This document shows, one piece after another, positions 33,860 through 45,582 of a stretch of DNA of 64,000 bases. The stretch lies in contig OZ018409.1 in the NCBI GenBank assembly GCA_963969595.1, forward strand, positions 11,670,520 to 11,734,519. The letters run 5' to 3'. The notes below the pieces were generated by a model. That model searched no databases and was not told where the DNA came from. It was given only the letters and a program-made list of their open reading frames with translations. This stretch comes from Neckera pumila (lineage: Eukaryota > Streptophyta > Bryopsida > Hypnales > Neckeraceae). The position numbers and the translations under genes are program-made. How positions within the stretch are numbered: the first letter of the stretch is position 1; the number at the start of each line of letters is the position of its first letter.

Positions 33860-34267
33860 GTACAAACAGGAAGGATGGATGCACAACGGCCCAACCCTTG
33901 CCTGACTTGCATGACACAAGGCACACTCCGCTTCTTGTCACCAACTACCAGGAAAGCATTCAAAAACCACTCTCCTAAGTAAGCCTTATGATGTTCAGTC
34001 TCTTCATGCTTGGGGTCCTACAGTAAGAGCCACTACACCCAACCTTCAACACTAACCAACCTCGCAATCTTCAAGTCACACGTACCGACCATCCGAGACT
34101 ATCACAGATCGCAGACATGCACAAACCATGGCATGGGTGGGGCACCTATCGAGGCGCACTGTTGAACATTGTTGCTGTTGTTGTTGTTGCTGTTGTTCCT
34201 AAAATTGGTTGGAGAATCTTTCAAACTCAAAATTCTATAGACGCAAAACATGGCTAGCTAATAAGGC

Positions 34268-35966
34268 TTAGATGGGGCCTTGGTTGTTCCGCTTCTCCCC
34301 GTTGATGGTGTTCAAGTTCATCATGTTCTCGGACCCATCGGCGTGGATGTAGGCCGATCCTCCGTGACGGGTGAGATCCATACCTTGTAGCTCGTCCTCC
34401 GGGGTGATGCGGAGGAGCTTGAATTTGTGCATGATGAAGAACAGGGGGCCCATGGTGACGGACACCCATGCGGTGATGGCGAGAATCTCAATGATCTGGG
34501 CGGCAAGGAGCTTGCCACCGCCGCCCATGAACAGACCATAAGGTCGGTCGGCTTCTCCTCCGTAAATTTGTTGGACGTAGTTCTTCTCGGCGAACAAGCC
34601 GACGAAGAAGAGGCCCCAGGCGCCGCAGCCGCCATGGAGCTGCGCGGCTTCCAGAGGGTCGTCGAAGTGCAACTTAGCTGCAAACCAGAAAACAGAGCTG
34701 TTAGCTCATGAAAAGGCAAGAACACGAAATGCTGAATCAAGAAAAATAAAGAAAGATATTATGGTGTAAAGAAAGCCAAGAAGGGAAAGCCAAGAGGTGA
34801 AGAACAAGAGGGGCAAAGAAACTGTATGGAAGAAAGCGAGAAATATCCATAGCCGGTTGCGTACCTGCTAGTCTGTTCAATCCGATGAGAACCCATGCGG
34901 AGCCGAAACCGCAAAGGACGGAGGCCCATGGGGCCACGACGGCGCAAGAAGCGGTGATGGCGGCGAAACCTCCCAGCACACCATTGCACACATCCAGCAC
35001 GTTCCAATGCCCGTCCAAGAGCCTCTTCCCAAACAATGTGGTGACTCCGGCTGTGGATCCCGCCAATGTCGTCGTCACGGCAGCCCTTCCCACGCCGCTC
35101 CAGTTGCCCTTGAAGCCTTCATATCCCACCAAAATCTTGACGAAGCTCCCGGGGTTGAACCCGTACCATCCGAACCACAGCAAGAACGTACCGAGCACGA
35201 CCAACGTGGCGCTGTGACCCCGGAAGATTAGTCCATTGCCCGACTTGTCGAAGCGTCCGATGCGAGGGCCTTCGATGAAAGCTCCCCAAAACCCTGCAAT
35301 TCCGCCCACCATGTGCACCACGCCGCTCCCCGCGAAGTCGATGGCGCCGCTGCCGAACAGAAGGGAGCCCGGTCCGACCGTCTTCGTCGCGGACAACCAC
35401 CCATCGGATGACCACATCCAGTGGGACACGATCGGGTAAACAAATCCCGTTAGCACGGACGAGTACACCAAGTAAGCCACGAATTGGGTGCGCTCCGCAA
35501 TCGAACCGGACGTAATGCCCGCCGCGGCGATGGCGAAAGCCCACTGGAAGAGGAAGAAGCTGTAGTCGAAGCTGGCGTTCGGCACATCGTACAGGCCCCA
35601 GTTGTGGTGGCCAATGAAAGCATTCGCGCCGGAGCCCGTGCCGAAAGCGAACGCGAATCCGAAGACGTAATAGGAAAGACCACCGCAAGCCGCGTCCAGC
35701 ACATTCGTGAGCATGATGTTCATCGTATTCTTCGCGCGCACCGAGCCCGCGCACAGCATGGCAAATCCCAGCTGCATCGAGAACACCAAGTAGGTGGAGA
35801 AGAGCAAGTAGCTGTTGTCCACCGCCAGATTCGTGTACCCAAGTTGCGTGGAGATTCCATCAAGCTTCGAGCACAGAAAATCACTCAAACCGGAAGCATT
35901 GCCAGAAGCGCCCAGGAACCCCTGGATCAAGCCCAGGTCCCCCTCCGCACACCCGAAATTCGCCAT
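34268..35966 (-). CDS. AMT1: AMT1-type ammonium transporter, two exons
   Basis: High-affinity ammonium uptake channel-transporter of the plasma membrane, a trimer with 11 membrane helices per subunit. Exon 1 is 35966-34865 and exon 2 is 34677-34268, joined by a 187-base GT-AG intron (34864-34678) inside an Ala codon. The product is 503 residues, typical for plant AMT1. The start is the ATG giving [10 protein letters not shown]; the open frame upstream lacks an earlier ATG. The family signature [20 protein letters not shown] is at 210-229. The twin pore histidines are His218 and His382 ([12 protein letters not shown]). The conserved C-terminal switch threonine is Thr470 in MDLTRHGG; in Arabidopsis AMT1;1 phosphorylation of the equivalent Thr460 closes the trimer. 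So both transport and feedback control should work. Most flowering-plant AMT1 genes lack introns, so the C-terminal intron is unusual. No truncation or frameshift was seen. Confidence 0.98.
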
Positions 35967-36123
35967 CGCGGCTCCCGCTCTCAAAAATCTCCAATACAAT
36001 TAATCACAAAAAGCAAGCAATGGAATCCTGTGAGAATAATAACGCTACCACAACTTCATCACGAGCACACAGGACCGATACGGACCGATCCGTGCAACTG
36101 CGACTCCAGAGGAACGAGAAAGG

Positions 36124-36130
36124 CTTTATA
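36124..36130 (-). promoter_or_regulatory. Probable TATA box of AMT1
   Basis: TATAAAG on the minus strand, 158 bases before the start codon and preceded by GC-rich DNA up to about 36360. Transcription would start near 36095. Confidence 0.5.
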
Positions 36131-36434
36131 GTGCAATCGAGGGCACACGCTGCAAGCTACAGAACAGGGTACCAAGCCCGACAATGCAGGGGACCTAAAA
36201 ACCTAGTTTTTACCAGATCACTCCGGAAGCATCTAATCGCCGGAGACGGCGTTGCGAGTGTCTGTCTGTAAACTTAACTCAGGCTTCAGCCATGACATAG
36301 ACATGCAGTGAAAGTAAACGGCTCCGCGTTGACTGGACAAGGACTGAAGTCGGGCAAGGAAGTCGGACTTCGGGGAGGTATTATCTATCATTGTTTTTAT
36401 TGCTTGCGTCAGTTTGGATTCGTCTCCACTAAAG

Positions 36435-36737
36435 TAAGGTAGTCTGCTCTAAAAGCAAAAGCGAGCGGGCTCTAAACTGGAGTATCATGACATAGAGGTA
36501 CATTTTGCTTGCTTCAATGTACTAGTCGTGTACATTTCAGGAGCCAGGAGGTGGTTGGTTTAGTGACCACTGTGTTCCAACTTCAAAAATTTGTAACAAT
36601 TTCCACAAAGGTTTATAAAATATGAAATGACTTGGGTTAGATGCAAATTTCATTTTTCTTCCTAGGAAAAATTTACAGAATATTGTTTCAAGGACTTTAG
36701 CTTCCACAAAAACAAAATCAGCTTTTAAATGGTTGGT
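36435..36737. mobile_element. TAAGGTAG-family MITE, right end unclear
   Basis: It starts TAAGGTAGTCTGCTCTAAAA and follows the copy at 50198-50514 (AGAGGTACATTTTGC, GACTTGGGTTAGATGCAAATTTC, ATCAGCTT). Its right terminal repeat is not intact. The TTAA-1 copy at 36738 begins where it should be, so that element probably inserted into or next to this end. Confidence 0.55.
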
Positions 36738-37654
36738 TTAACCCCTAAAGGACTGAGGCCCTTTTTCTGTCAAAAAACACTCAAAACTGCTATTTTTATA
36801 GCAAAAAGAAAAAAAAATTTAAAAATGTTTTTTTTTCACATCTACCCGTCGGATCTTACACCTAACTATTATGAGAGTGTGGAAAAATTTCAGAATTTTT
36901 GACCGCACAGATTGCAAGATATCTGTGTTTAAAGTGAAAAAAACAAGTTTTTCAACACATTGCGGGACTAGATTTTTTGACTTTGAACATTTTTAACTTA
37001 AAATTTTTGCACTACAGAATTTTGAGTGGAGAATTGAGTTGAGAATCTAGGAAAAAAAAATCCAAAAAAATTAATTTTCTTTCTTTAAAAAATTGTAAAG
37101 TAGAAGTAGGTACAAGATAGAAGAAAAATCTAAAATATTAACATCTTTTGTATGGAATTACAAAACAATAATTCCAATGGTGAGATTGTTCTAGCAAGTA
37201 ATATAAACCATGAGAAAAAAAAAATGAGAAATTTGAAAAATCGCATTCAGAAATGCATCCTAGAAGTTATTTTCTTCAAGAAGATGCTCCAATTGACCAA
37301 AAAACAAGAAAGTCCATAACTTTCTCATAACAAATCCAAATGAATCGAATCAAAGCTTTCCAAATAGACAATAATATAATCTATGAGAAAAAAAATACGA
37401 AAAAAAAAAATTCAAATTTTTGTCCATTTCTTTTTGCTGCCTGTCGTCCCTTGTTTTGAGCTGATTTGGTCATAACTTTTTTTCTTGGGCACCGATTGTG
37501 AAAAATTTTATATTCCCACAAAACTTGTCAATTTTTCTATCTTCAAAAAAGTTTCAAAAAATCACAACAAAATTTCAGCCCGTAGGTACCTGTCCGAAAA
37601 TGCATTTGTCTAGGGACAATGTCCCCAAAGGGACAATGGTCCTTTAGGGATTAA
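36738..37654 (+). mobile_element. TTAA-1 element (917 bp)
   Basis: It starts TTAACCCCTAAAGGACTGAG and ends ACAATGGTCCTTTAGGGATTAA. The right-end hairpin region is partly duplicated (GGGACAATGTCCCC then GGGACAATGG). It is non-coding. Confidence 0.88.
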
Positions 37655-40152
37655 GAGCAGAGCACCTCATTGCTAAGGTAAGCGATCCTAAGACATACAT
37701 ACAAAAGGCCCATGACAAACATCTAGAGAATGATACAATTATAGCATTGTTTAATTTACCTATGAGGTGAGGATTCCTTTTGCATTCTTGAAAAGGAGTG
37801 AATAAACAAAGTTATCTTGCCGACACCAATCCTTGAATTAACTGGTAAGTCCCTCCCAAGCATCTAGGGAAGCATAATACTTCTCTAACATGGAAAAATA
37901 CATTGTCTAGTTATGCAATGCATTAGAAGAAGTTTCGGGCCTACAGAAGGCCACGAGACAGAAATGGTAGCAGTGCAATTATGGTGGACCGAAAAAAAAA
38001 AAAAAAAGATGAATCTAACGGGGCGCTACTAGTGCCATTTCAGATCGGTGATTTCAAAAAATTAATTAATTAATTTTTTTTCAAAAAAAAATATTTTAAA
38101 AATAAAAAAAATGATTGCCAAAAATAAAAGTCTGGCAACCTTGTGCAAGGTTCAAAATTCTTAATGGTTATAGTTTTTGAATCAACCTATAAAAGATTTT
38201 TTTTTCAATAAATGAGATTCATGCTACGTAAAGTTGAATTGGTGGATACAATCATGTCTTGAATGCTAGTGATGGAGTGATTAGTAATTGCAATAGGAAA
38301 TTCCACCTTTTTTGTGTAAATTCATCACTTGAAGTGACTTCTTAGGCCTTCATGATGTAGCCATGTCAGCACATTTTGTGACTACTTTAGGTGAGTAAGA
38401 TGGCCATTATGGATATACTTTTGTTGGTTTGGAATAGTTTAGAGACTTTTTTAGTCCAATTGGACAACTCACTTCAAAAATTCATAACCAATTTATACTT
38501 TGTCAAAAAAATAAAATTTCAATTGCTCTCTCCATTTCTCACATTTGTCTTTACGCAAAAATATAAAATGCCACAATAAAAGATTTAATTTTCAACAAAG
38601 CCCATTGTGCAAATCTAATCATTTTGTCTATCTTAGGCTGGTTTATTTTATGAGCATTTCAAAAGAAGATGAGAATTATTGCCCCACACATTTCTTGAGG
38701 ATGGAAAAGTGTGTTTTCCTATTTTGGGCCGTTGATTTTGTATTTGGAGGCTTTTATTATCTTGTTTAGGTTCTAGGATTTCAAAGATGAATTCAAAATT
38801 TTCAAAATTTATCATCTGCAGTAAACATTTTGTTCTTGTTTTTTTCCAAGTATAAAAATTTGGAGCGAATTTCCAAAGTTTTGCTCTTTCAAAGAAGGCT
38901 AGTAGGGCTAATATAGAAGAATTTGGTCAATTTGGTTTCCACAAATTTCAAATGGAGTATACTAATAACAATACTTAGTGTTACCTACAATAATTATTTT
39001 TAAATTAATAATATTATCAACTATGTTTATAGAAATTCTCTTCTTTGAATAATATTGATATTTATACTTTTGAGATAAAAAAATACATCAAGAGTAAAAA
39101 CCTATAATATATTTAAATAAATTAATGTAGATAACACTAAATACCATTATTTGTATATTCAAATTTTGTTGTAAATTTAACCTTATATGATGAAACCCAA
39201 ACAAACTACATTCCATTGTGTAAGCCGTAACTAAAATATTTTGGCTTTTTTTGAAGCCAAAAGAGTTGTTTAATCCATTTTTTTTCATTCCTTAAAAAAA
39301 ACCAAGGAGCTACAACATTATAAAAGACTCATTCCTTGTATTAGTGACTTGCTTTTCAAGTAAGGTAGCTAATCAAACTTCTTTAGGATAGGTTTTTACT
39401 AAACAAGTTAAAAGCTAAACATATTCTTTAGTACATTCAAGTCAATCAGATTTAGTACTTGTATGTGGAAATAATTTAATTTTGGCATATGGACAATTCG
39501 GCAACTTGATCCGATTTTCTTGACTTCTAGCTCGTTGCTCTTCCTAATTTTTCGACATTCGTCTTTGAATGGATTTGTTTTTTCTATTCATGCATGAATG
39601 TGTTCCTTTTTTAAAATTTTCTCAAGAATGATTTCTGAATATTCAAAATTGTACACAATGAAAATTTCTCAAATTTTATAAATAGTTATACAATTTTTCA
39701 TATTTTAGACATGTTCCAATTTTCCCCTAATTATTTACAAAACTGACCTACACTTACAAGACATCATGTTAATACGACGTAAATATAAAACTGAACTCAC
39801 ACAGCATGGACTTTTTTTCAATGAAAATACTGTAAAATAACCACGGCAAAAAAAGGAAAGCAGGAAAAAGGAAAAAAGAAAAAGTTGACCAGCAGATCAG
39901 TTATTCCACAAGGCATGGAGCCAATGGGAGCCTTTCAAGTCCAGTGGTGTCCACATGGCTGCTCAGCACTCCGTATTAACCCTTGGTGACCCAAACAACC
40001 ATCTTCTGGTATCTGCCCCTCTCTTCTGCGCTGCCTGTTCTCAAATTTTGAGTTTTTTCATATATATAATAGAATGCATTATGAAATCCAATGGAGGAAG
40101 TTTCATCAAAATTAGAAGTTTCATCAAATTTGCCTTGTGAATTTTTTCAAAT
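37655..40152. other. 2.5 kb AT-rich intergenic DNA
   Basis: There are A/T homopolymer runs (about 37988-38005 and 38060-38110) and short frames only. A plus frame at 38545-38769 and a minus frame at 39088-39288 have no similarity. No element ends were found. Confidence 0.45.
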
Positions 40153-40671
40153 TTAACCCCTAAAAGACCAAGGTAATTTTCCTATCAAAAACCACTCAAA
40201 ACTGTCATTTCTATTGCAAAGAGAATAGATTTTTATTTTTATTTTTTTATTTTCATATTCAATTGTAAGATCTTATACTTGTATGAATACGTGGAAGAAA
40301 TTCCACAAAACTTTGACCATGTAGATTGTCCATAATTTCCTCACTATTAGTCCAAATTGAATGAAACAAAGCTTCACATGTAGACAAAAATATAGTCTTT
40401 GAGAAAAAAATTTGAAAAAAAATATTTTGACTTTGTGTGATTTTTTTTGTGGTGTCCACCAAACTCCATTTTTTCTTATTGTGCCATAACTTTTGCTCTC
40501 GGGCATCAACTAAAATAAAAACTATATATTCACAAAGTTCTTGCAAAAATACATGACCTCAAAAAATCCCCAAAAATATCACTAAAAATCGAGACAGTAG
40601 GAATTTGCCAAGACCCAGATTGTCCCTTGAGGGTTCTCTCATGAAGGGACAAATGGTCCTTTAGGGGTTAA
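40153..40671 (+). mobile_element. TTAA-1 element, internally deleted (519 bp)
   Basis: It starts TTAACCCCTAAAAGACCAAG and ends AAATGGTCCTTTAGGGGTTA plus A. Both ends are intact, but about 400 bases of the usual interior are absent. Landmarks GTAAGATCTTATACTTGTATG and the ATAACTTTTGCTCTCGGGCA stretch remain in order. Confidence 0.85.
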
Positions 40672-41231
40672 GTGGTGTAGTATAGTTTACAACTCATTTT
40701 TGGGGGTTTGGGTTGGGCATGGATTAAGAATTTAGCCAACTAATGTGATTCTTATCCATCTCAGAAAGGTCAAATCCACCTCAAAAAGGGAAGATTCAAG
40801 GAGTTCAAAGAGAAGACTAGTGTCCCATAATCTTATAATCACTATTCCCATTTCGGTGACCATTGCACAATACAAGCTCCACCATGAATTGAAAAATGCT
40901 TGGAATGTTGCAAAATTTACATGAACATTCTCAATTTTCTTTTCTTTCACAAAATACAAAAAAGTCACCATTTCAAAATATTTTCACACAGATATGCTCC
41001 TTCAAAGTGCATTGCCATGTATTTCCATTAATCCAAATAAAACTTCAAACTTAAATATCTTCTAAATTGTGCAGTCAAATGATCTAAATATTTTTGAAGT
41101 GCTCACTTTCAATGTGAAATTCAGAATCCTATAGTTAATTCTATCCCATCTCAAGGAAAAATGAAAACAAAGAATTGTTTAAGTTCTTGGCAATTTTGGC
41201 CCATTTTGAAGCCTCTTTGGATCAATATGGG
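40672..41231. other. AT-rich intergenic DNA, no feature seen
   Basis: A 79-codon minus frame (40732-40971) has no similarity. Confidence 0.45.
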
Positions 41232-41538
41232 TTAAGTTAGTATGCTCTCAAAGCAACCATTTCAGAGCTGATTGCCTTTTGGAAGAAGCTAAAGTCCTTG
41301 AAAAAAATTCATTAAATTTTGTAGGAAGAAAATTGGAATTGGGTATCTAATACAAGTTGTTTCATATGTATTGGACCCTCATGGAATTAGTTACAAATTT
41401 TTGAAGTTGAAACGTTGTAGTCACTAAAAGTGACCATCTTCCAAAATGTACACTATTGGTACATTGAAAAAAACTAAATGTACCCATTTGCCATGATCAC
41501 TTTTAGAGCATGGGTGCTTTTAGAGTAGACTACCTTAA
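41232..41538 (-). mobile_element. TAAGGTAG-family MITE (307 bp)
   Basis: The ends are TTAAGTTAGTATGCTCTCAA and TTTTAGAGTAGACTACCTTAA. The interior reads, in reverse, like 36435 and 50198 (TGTACATTTTGGAAGATGGT, CAATGTACCAATAGTG), giving its orientation. Confidence 0.75.
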
Positions 41539-41679
41539 CATGGTAGAATCTGTATCTTTTAATAAGAAAGAGTACTTTAATTTTTAGATTTATATTTTAA
41601 ATAATTTTTTATTTAATACATTTGCTAGTATGCCATTTGCTGTTGTCACATTATGATAAAGTAAAAGTAAAAGCAATTT

Positions 41680-41870
41680 TCTAATTTTTAAATTCATAAA
41701 AACTTCCAAATTCAATATCGTTTCTGCCGTGAGTCAAAATGCTACAAAATAAAGTCTATATATCCATCCTCACAGAGAGCTTTCCAACAATATTATGAAC
41801 ACAACTAGAGTACACACAATTCTAGAAATCTCACCGTAGTAAACAAAACAAATAAAACTAACAATTGTCC
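41680..41870 (+). repeat. Dispersed repeat R2, diverged single copy
   Basis: It keeps CCAAATTCAATATC, AGAGAGCTTTCCAACA and the tail AGTAAACAAAACAAATAAAAC seen at 2375-2703. Confidence 0.55.
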
Positions 41871-41890
41871 AGATTTAATGTGTAACTCTT

Positions 41891-42011
41891 CTAAGTCCTA
41901 AATGACCAAGGCACATATATTACATACACTGTCAAAAATTGTTACTTTTTAGGACAATTAGAAAAAATGGAAAAGATTTCAAATAAAAAAAATAAAAATA
42001 AAAATAAAAAT

Positions 42012-42050
<39 letters not shown>

Positions 42051-42512
42051 CTAATTTTTTTAAATTCAAACAAACAAACTTGTATTAGACTACTATAGGA
42101 ATGAGTGGAAAAATTAAAATCTAGAAACTTTGACCATGTGGATTGAAGATCATAACATATGAAGAAAACCAGGTCAATGGACTTTAACTCCTCTTTGCAC
42201 AAAATTTTTACACTAATAATGTTTTGGGACAATTCCATCCTACATGATGTTAGTTACATACCTACTAAATTTCAAGGTAGAAAAGATATTTTGCATATAT
42301 TGCCCAAAGCTATGTATAGATCTTGCCCAAAATGCTATAAGCATCATAATTTTTAATACATGCACTTGATTAGAAAAGAATTATATCCTTGATAAGGCAA
42401 TTCATGTTTATACCTTGTATCAAAATTTCAGAAAGGTTGATTCAGAATTTATAGGAACCTATGTGAATTTTCTATTGATTATTCAACAATCACTTGGTCT
42501 TTTAGGGATTAA
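41891..42512 (+). mobile_element. TTAA-1 relative, decayed, with (AT)n insertion
   Basis: The degenerate left end CTAAGTCCTAAATGACCAAG and right end CTTGGTCTTTTAGGGATTAA still pair (CCTAAA..GACCAAG). A pure AT dinucleotide run lies at 42015-42047, preceded by (AAAAT)n. Interior resemblance to TTAA-1 is faint. Confidence 0.55.
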
Positions 42513-42518
42513 ATTGTT

Positions 42519-43154
42519 GTAACCCCTAATTGCCCAAGGCTTGTTTTGAGCTTCTTGAAATTTGCCCTAAATTGAACAAAATGACACCATTTTGATAAGT
42601 TGAATCATTTTTTTTTAGTTGTAACCATATAAATTAATACTAGACATGCTAGAGATCACGTAGGAAAAAAAACACAACAATATTGATTAAGAATTGAAAG
42701 ATTACAATGTTTGATCATGAGGATGTTAAAATTACAAAAATCTTTCAGCTCTCTTTTTGCAAGTCAAATCTAAAATATCAGTCACCAAAAAAATATGAGG
42801 TTGAAAAGCCTCACATGCATAACTCCAATCAATTTATGGCTTCTCAAATCTATTCTTTAATTTTTTTAAATGAATTTTTAGTGTCATTTTTTTTCAAGAT
42901 CTAGTGTCTTTGAGGCTCATTTCAAAGAGCCCTTACCAGTACGGAAAGTCAAGATTGCAATCGGTACCCTCGCGCAAAATCTTAAACAAAAAAATCATAA
43001 TCATTCAATTTCAAAATCAGAATTTTGATGCTAAAACTAGACTTTAAAAAGAATTTGTCAAAAATATAAACTACTGAAAATAGAAACTTAGTTAGGTCTT
43101 ATTTAACTTCAAAGTTTTGTCAACACCATGGTGCCTCAGGTATTTAGGGGTTAA
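42519..43154 (+). mobile_element. TTAA-1 relative (636 bp), decayed
   Basis: It starts GTAACCCCTAATTGCCCAAG only seven bases after the previous copy ends, and ends GCCTCAGGTATTTAGGGGTTAA. The first base of the left TTAA is mutated. Confidence 0.55.
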
Positions 43155-43405
43155 TTTAAAAAACTTTCAATATTTTGCAGTTATAATGTAACATTACTAT
43201 AATTTGTTTATTTTTTGCATTGAAACTAAGAAAAGAAGGAAATCTGTCCCTGAGATCACTAAAGAGCTCTACATGTTTTTCTTGTTAGAAACTTGGCCAA
43301 TGTTTGGAAGGGTGGTGTCCTACATTTTAAGAAATGAAAAAGCCACCCTTTCCATTGCTACAAACTCTAAAATGACAACAGATTTAATCACATTGAAGGT
43401 AATAT

Positions 43406-44337
43406 TTAACCCCTAAAGGCCCAAGGCCTTTTTTCTGCCAAAAAACACCCAAAACTGTCATTTTTTAGCAAAGAGTGAAAAAAAATTAAAAATGTTTTAT
43501 TTGCACATCTAACCATAGGATCTTACAGCTAACTAGTATGAGAATGTGTGCAAAAAATTTCAGAATTTTTGACCGCACAAATTGCAAGATATCTGCGTTT
43601 AAAGTGGAAAAAACAAGATTTTCAGCACATTGCGGGACCAGATTTTTTGACTTTAAACATTTTTAACTTAAAATTTTTGCACTACAACGTTTTGAGCTTT
43701 AAATCTTTGTAGTGGAGAATTGAGTTGAGAGTCTCAGAAAAAAAAAAAAAAAAATTCAAAAAAATTTAATTTTCATTTTTAAAAAAATTGTTAAGTAGAA
43801 GTAGGTACAAGATAGAAGGAAAATCTAAAATATTAATATAATTTTGATGGAATTAAAATGCACTAATCCCAATGGTGAGATTGTTCTAGAAAGCAAACTA
43901 AACCATTACAAAAAAAAAAAATTGAAAAATTACAAAAATTGCATTCCGAAATGAATCCTACAATTTATTTTTTTCAAGAAGATGCTCTAACTGCCCAAAA
44001 AACAAGAATGTCCATAACTTCCTCATAGCAAATCCAATTGAAACGAATCAAAGCTTTCCAGATAGACAAAAATATAATCCATGAGAAAAAAAATATTTAA
44101 AAAAAAAATTCAAAATTTTGCAGATTTTTTTTACTGCCCTCCCTCCCCACGCATTCCAAGAAATGGCATAACTTCTCGCTCGAAGGTCCAATTTCAAATT
44201 TTTTTTTCTGCCACATACTTCTCTCAATTCTTCACCTTCTCAAAAAGTTTCAAAGAATCACGACAAAATTTCAGCCCGTAGGTACCTGCCCGAAAACGCA
44301 TTTGTCCCCCGAAGGGACAATGGACTTTTAGGGTTAA
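43406..44337 (+). mobile_element. TTAA-1 element (932 bp), best-preserved copy
   Basis: It starts TTAACCCCTAAAGGCCCAAG and ends GACAATGGACTTTTAGGGTTAA. A 7-bp hairpin TTGTCCC..GGGACAA lies at 44302-44320, just inside the right end. The interior includes GCACATCTAACCATAGGATC, TTGCAAGATATCTGCG and TTTCAGCCCGTAGGTACCTG, all shared with the other copies. No coding capacity. Confidence 0.9.
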
Positions 44338-44661
44338 TGTTCCATAAGTTTGTATTTAATTTTACTATTTAAGATGTCCATATAACATGCAAAATTAAAA
44401 ATTTAAATACTATTTCACTTTACTTTGTATTTATTTTCAGCATCATAACCAAAGAGTTTTATCTTAGAACTTATTCAATGTAATAAGAAATTGCTGAAGA
44501 CAGCTATTGATTTTCACATCCCTACTACAAAAACTCATCTAGAATATATCCTGGTTAGTCTAGAGGTGGCAACACTTATTTCTGAATTCCATAAACTTAA
44601 GGGAGGTAAAATGCATGACCAATTATTGTTGAATTTATGAAAACTTTAATATCTAACAATA

Positions 44662-45582
44662 TTTGACCACTAAAGTTTCAAAGTCTTTTTTCATAAAAAA
44701 ATGCTCAACACTGTCATTTCAAGTGCAAAGAGAAAAAAAAAAATTTAATGGTATTTCCTGTGCACATCCAATTGTAAGATCTTGCAGTATATTAATGTGA
44801 GAATGTGTGGAAAAAATTAGACACTCCGACTCATAGACTGCAAGATAAATGCCTTCAAAGTTCAAAATGAAGAAATCTTTTTTTTGGCACCGTGGCAAAG
44901 TGGTTTATGAGACTTTGAATCTTTCTAATTAAAAATTTTGCACTATAGATTATGGTTAAAAAATTTATCAAGAAGAACTGAATTGAAAATATAGAAAAAA
45001 TAAAAGTTGAAAAAATAACTTAATTTTCATTCTTCAAAAAGATTTCCACTATTTGACTTCTTTGACCTAATAAACTAAATCATCAAAAACTCTAAGATGG
45101 AATTTAAACGCACGCATCCCAATAGTGAGATTGTTCTAACAATCAAAGTCAACCTTCTAGAACTTTTAAATCTGAAAAATGTGAAAACCGAGCTCAAAAC
45201 AAAACCCTATATGTTATTTTCAAAAAAATACTTTGATTGCTTGCAAAACAAGATGTTCAATAACTCTCACAACACAAATCCAAATGGAATGAATCAAGCT
45301 TTTTGTATAGAAAAAATACAATCTATGAAAAACAAGTTTTCAAAAAATTTATTTCAAACTTTTATGGAATTTTTTCTCCTTGCTGAGTTCAATTTTGGGC
45401 TTATTGTGGTATGGCTTTAGCTCTTGGGCACCAATTGGAATAATAATTATATTACCAAAAAGCTAATAAGTTTTTCTATCTTATAAGAAAGTTTCAAAAA
45501 GTTTCAACAAAAATGGAGCTGAGAAGATCTTGCTTGAAATCCATTTTGTCTCCCAAGGGGACAATGGGACTTTAGGGATAAA
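44662..45582 (+). mobile_element. TTAA-1 element, degraded ends
   Basis: The left end TTTGACCACTAAAGTTTCAA and right end GGGACTTTAGGGATAAAA are mutated at TTAA, but the roughly 920 bp length, internal order and the TTTGTCTCCC..GGGGACAATGGG hairpin are kept. The 107-codon frame 45097-45420 arises from it and is not a gene. Confidence 0.7.

Noticed and set aside
33581..33919. Minus frame with a strong hydrophobic segment downstream of AMT1
   Set aside because: It overlaps the probable AMT1 3' UTR and polyadenylation site, has no family similarity and no promoter of its own.
34427..36131. Long frames opposite and across AMT1 (up to 215 codons)
   Set aside because: They are shadows of the AMT1 exons. 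They cross exon-intron borders and show no family similarity.
42015..42047. (AT)n run with a 98-codon frame reading Ile-Tyr repeats
   Set aside because: A simple microsatellite within a decayed element; the frame is a by-product.
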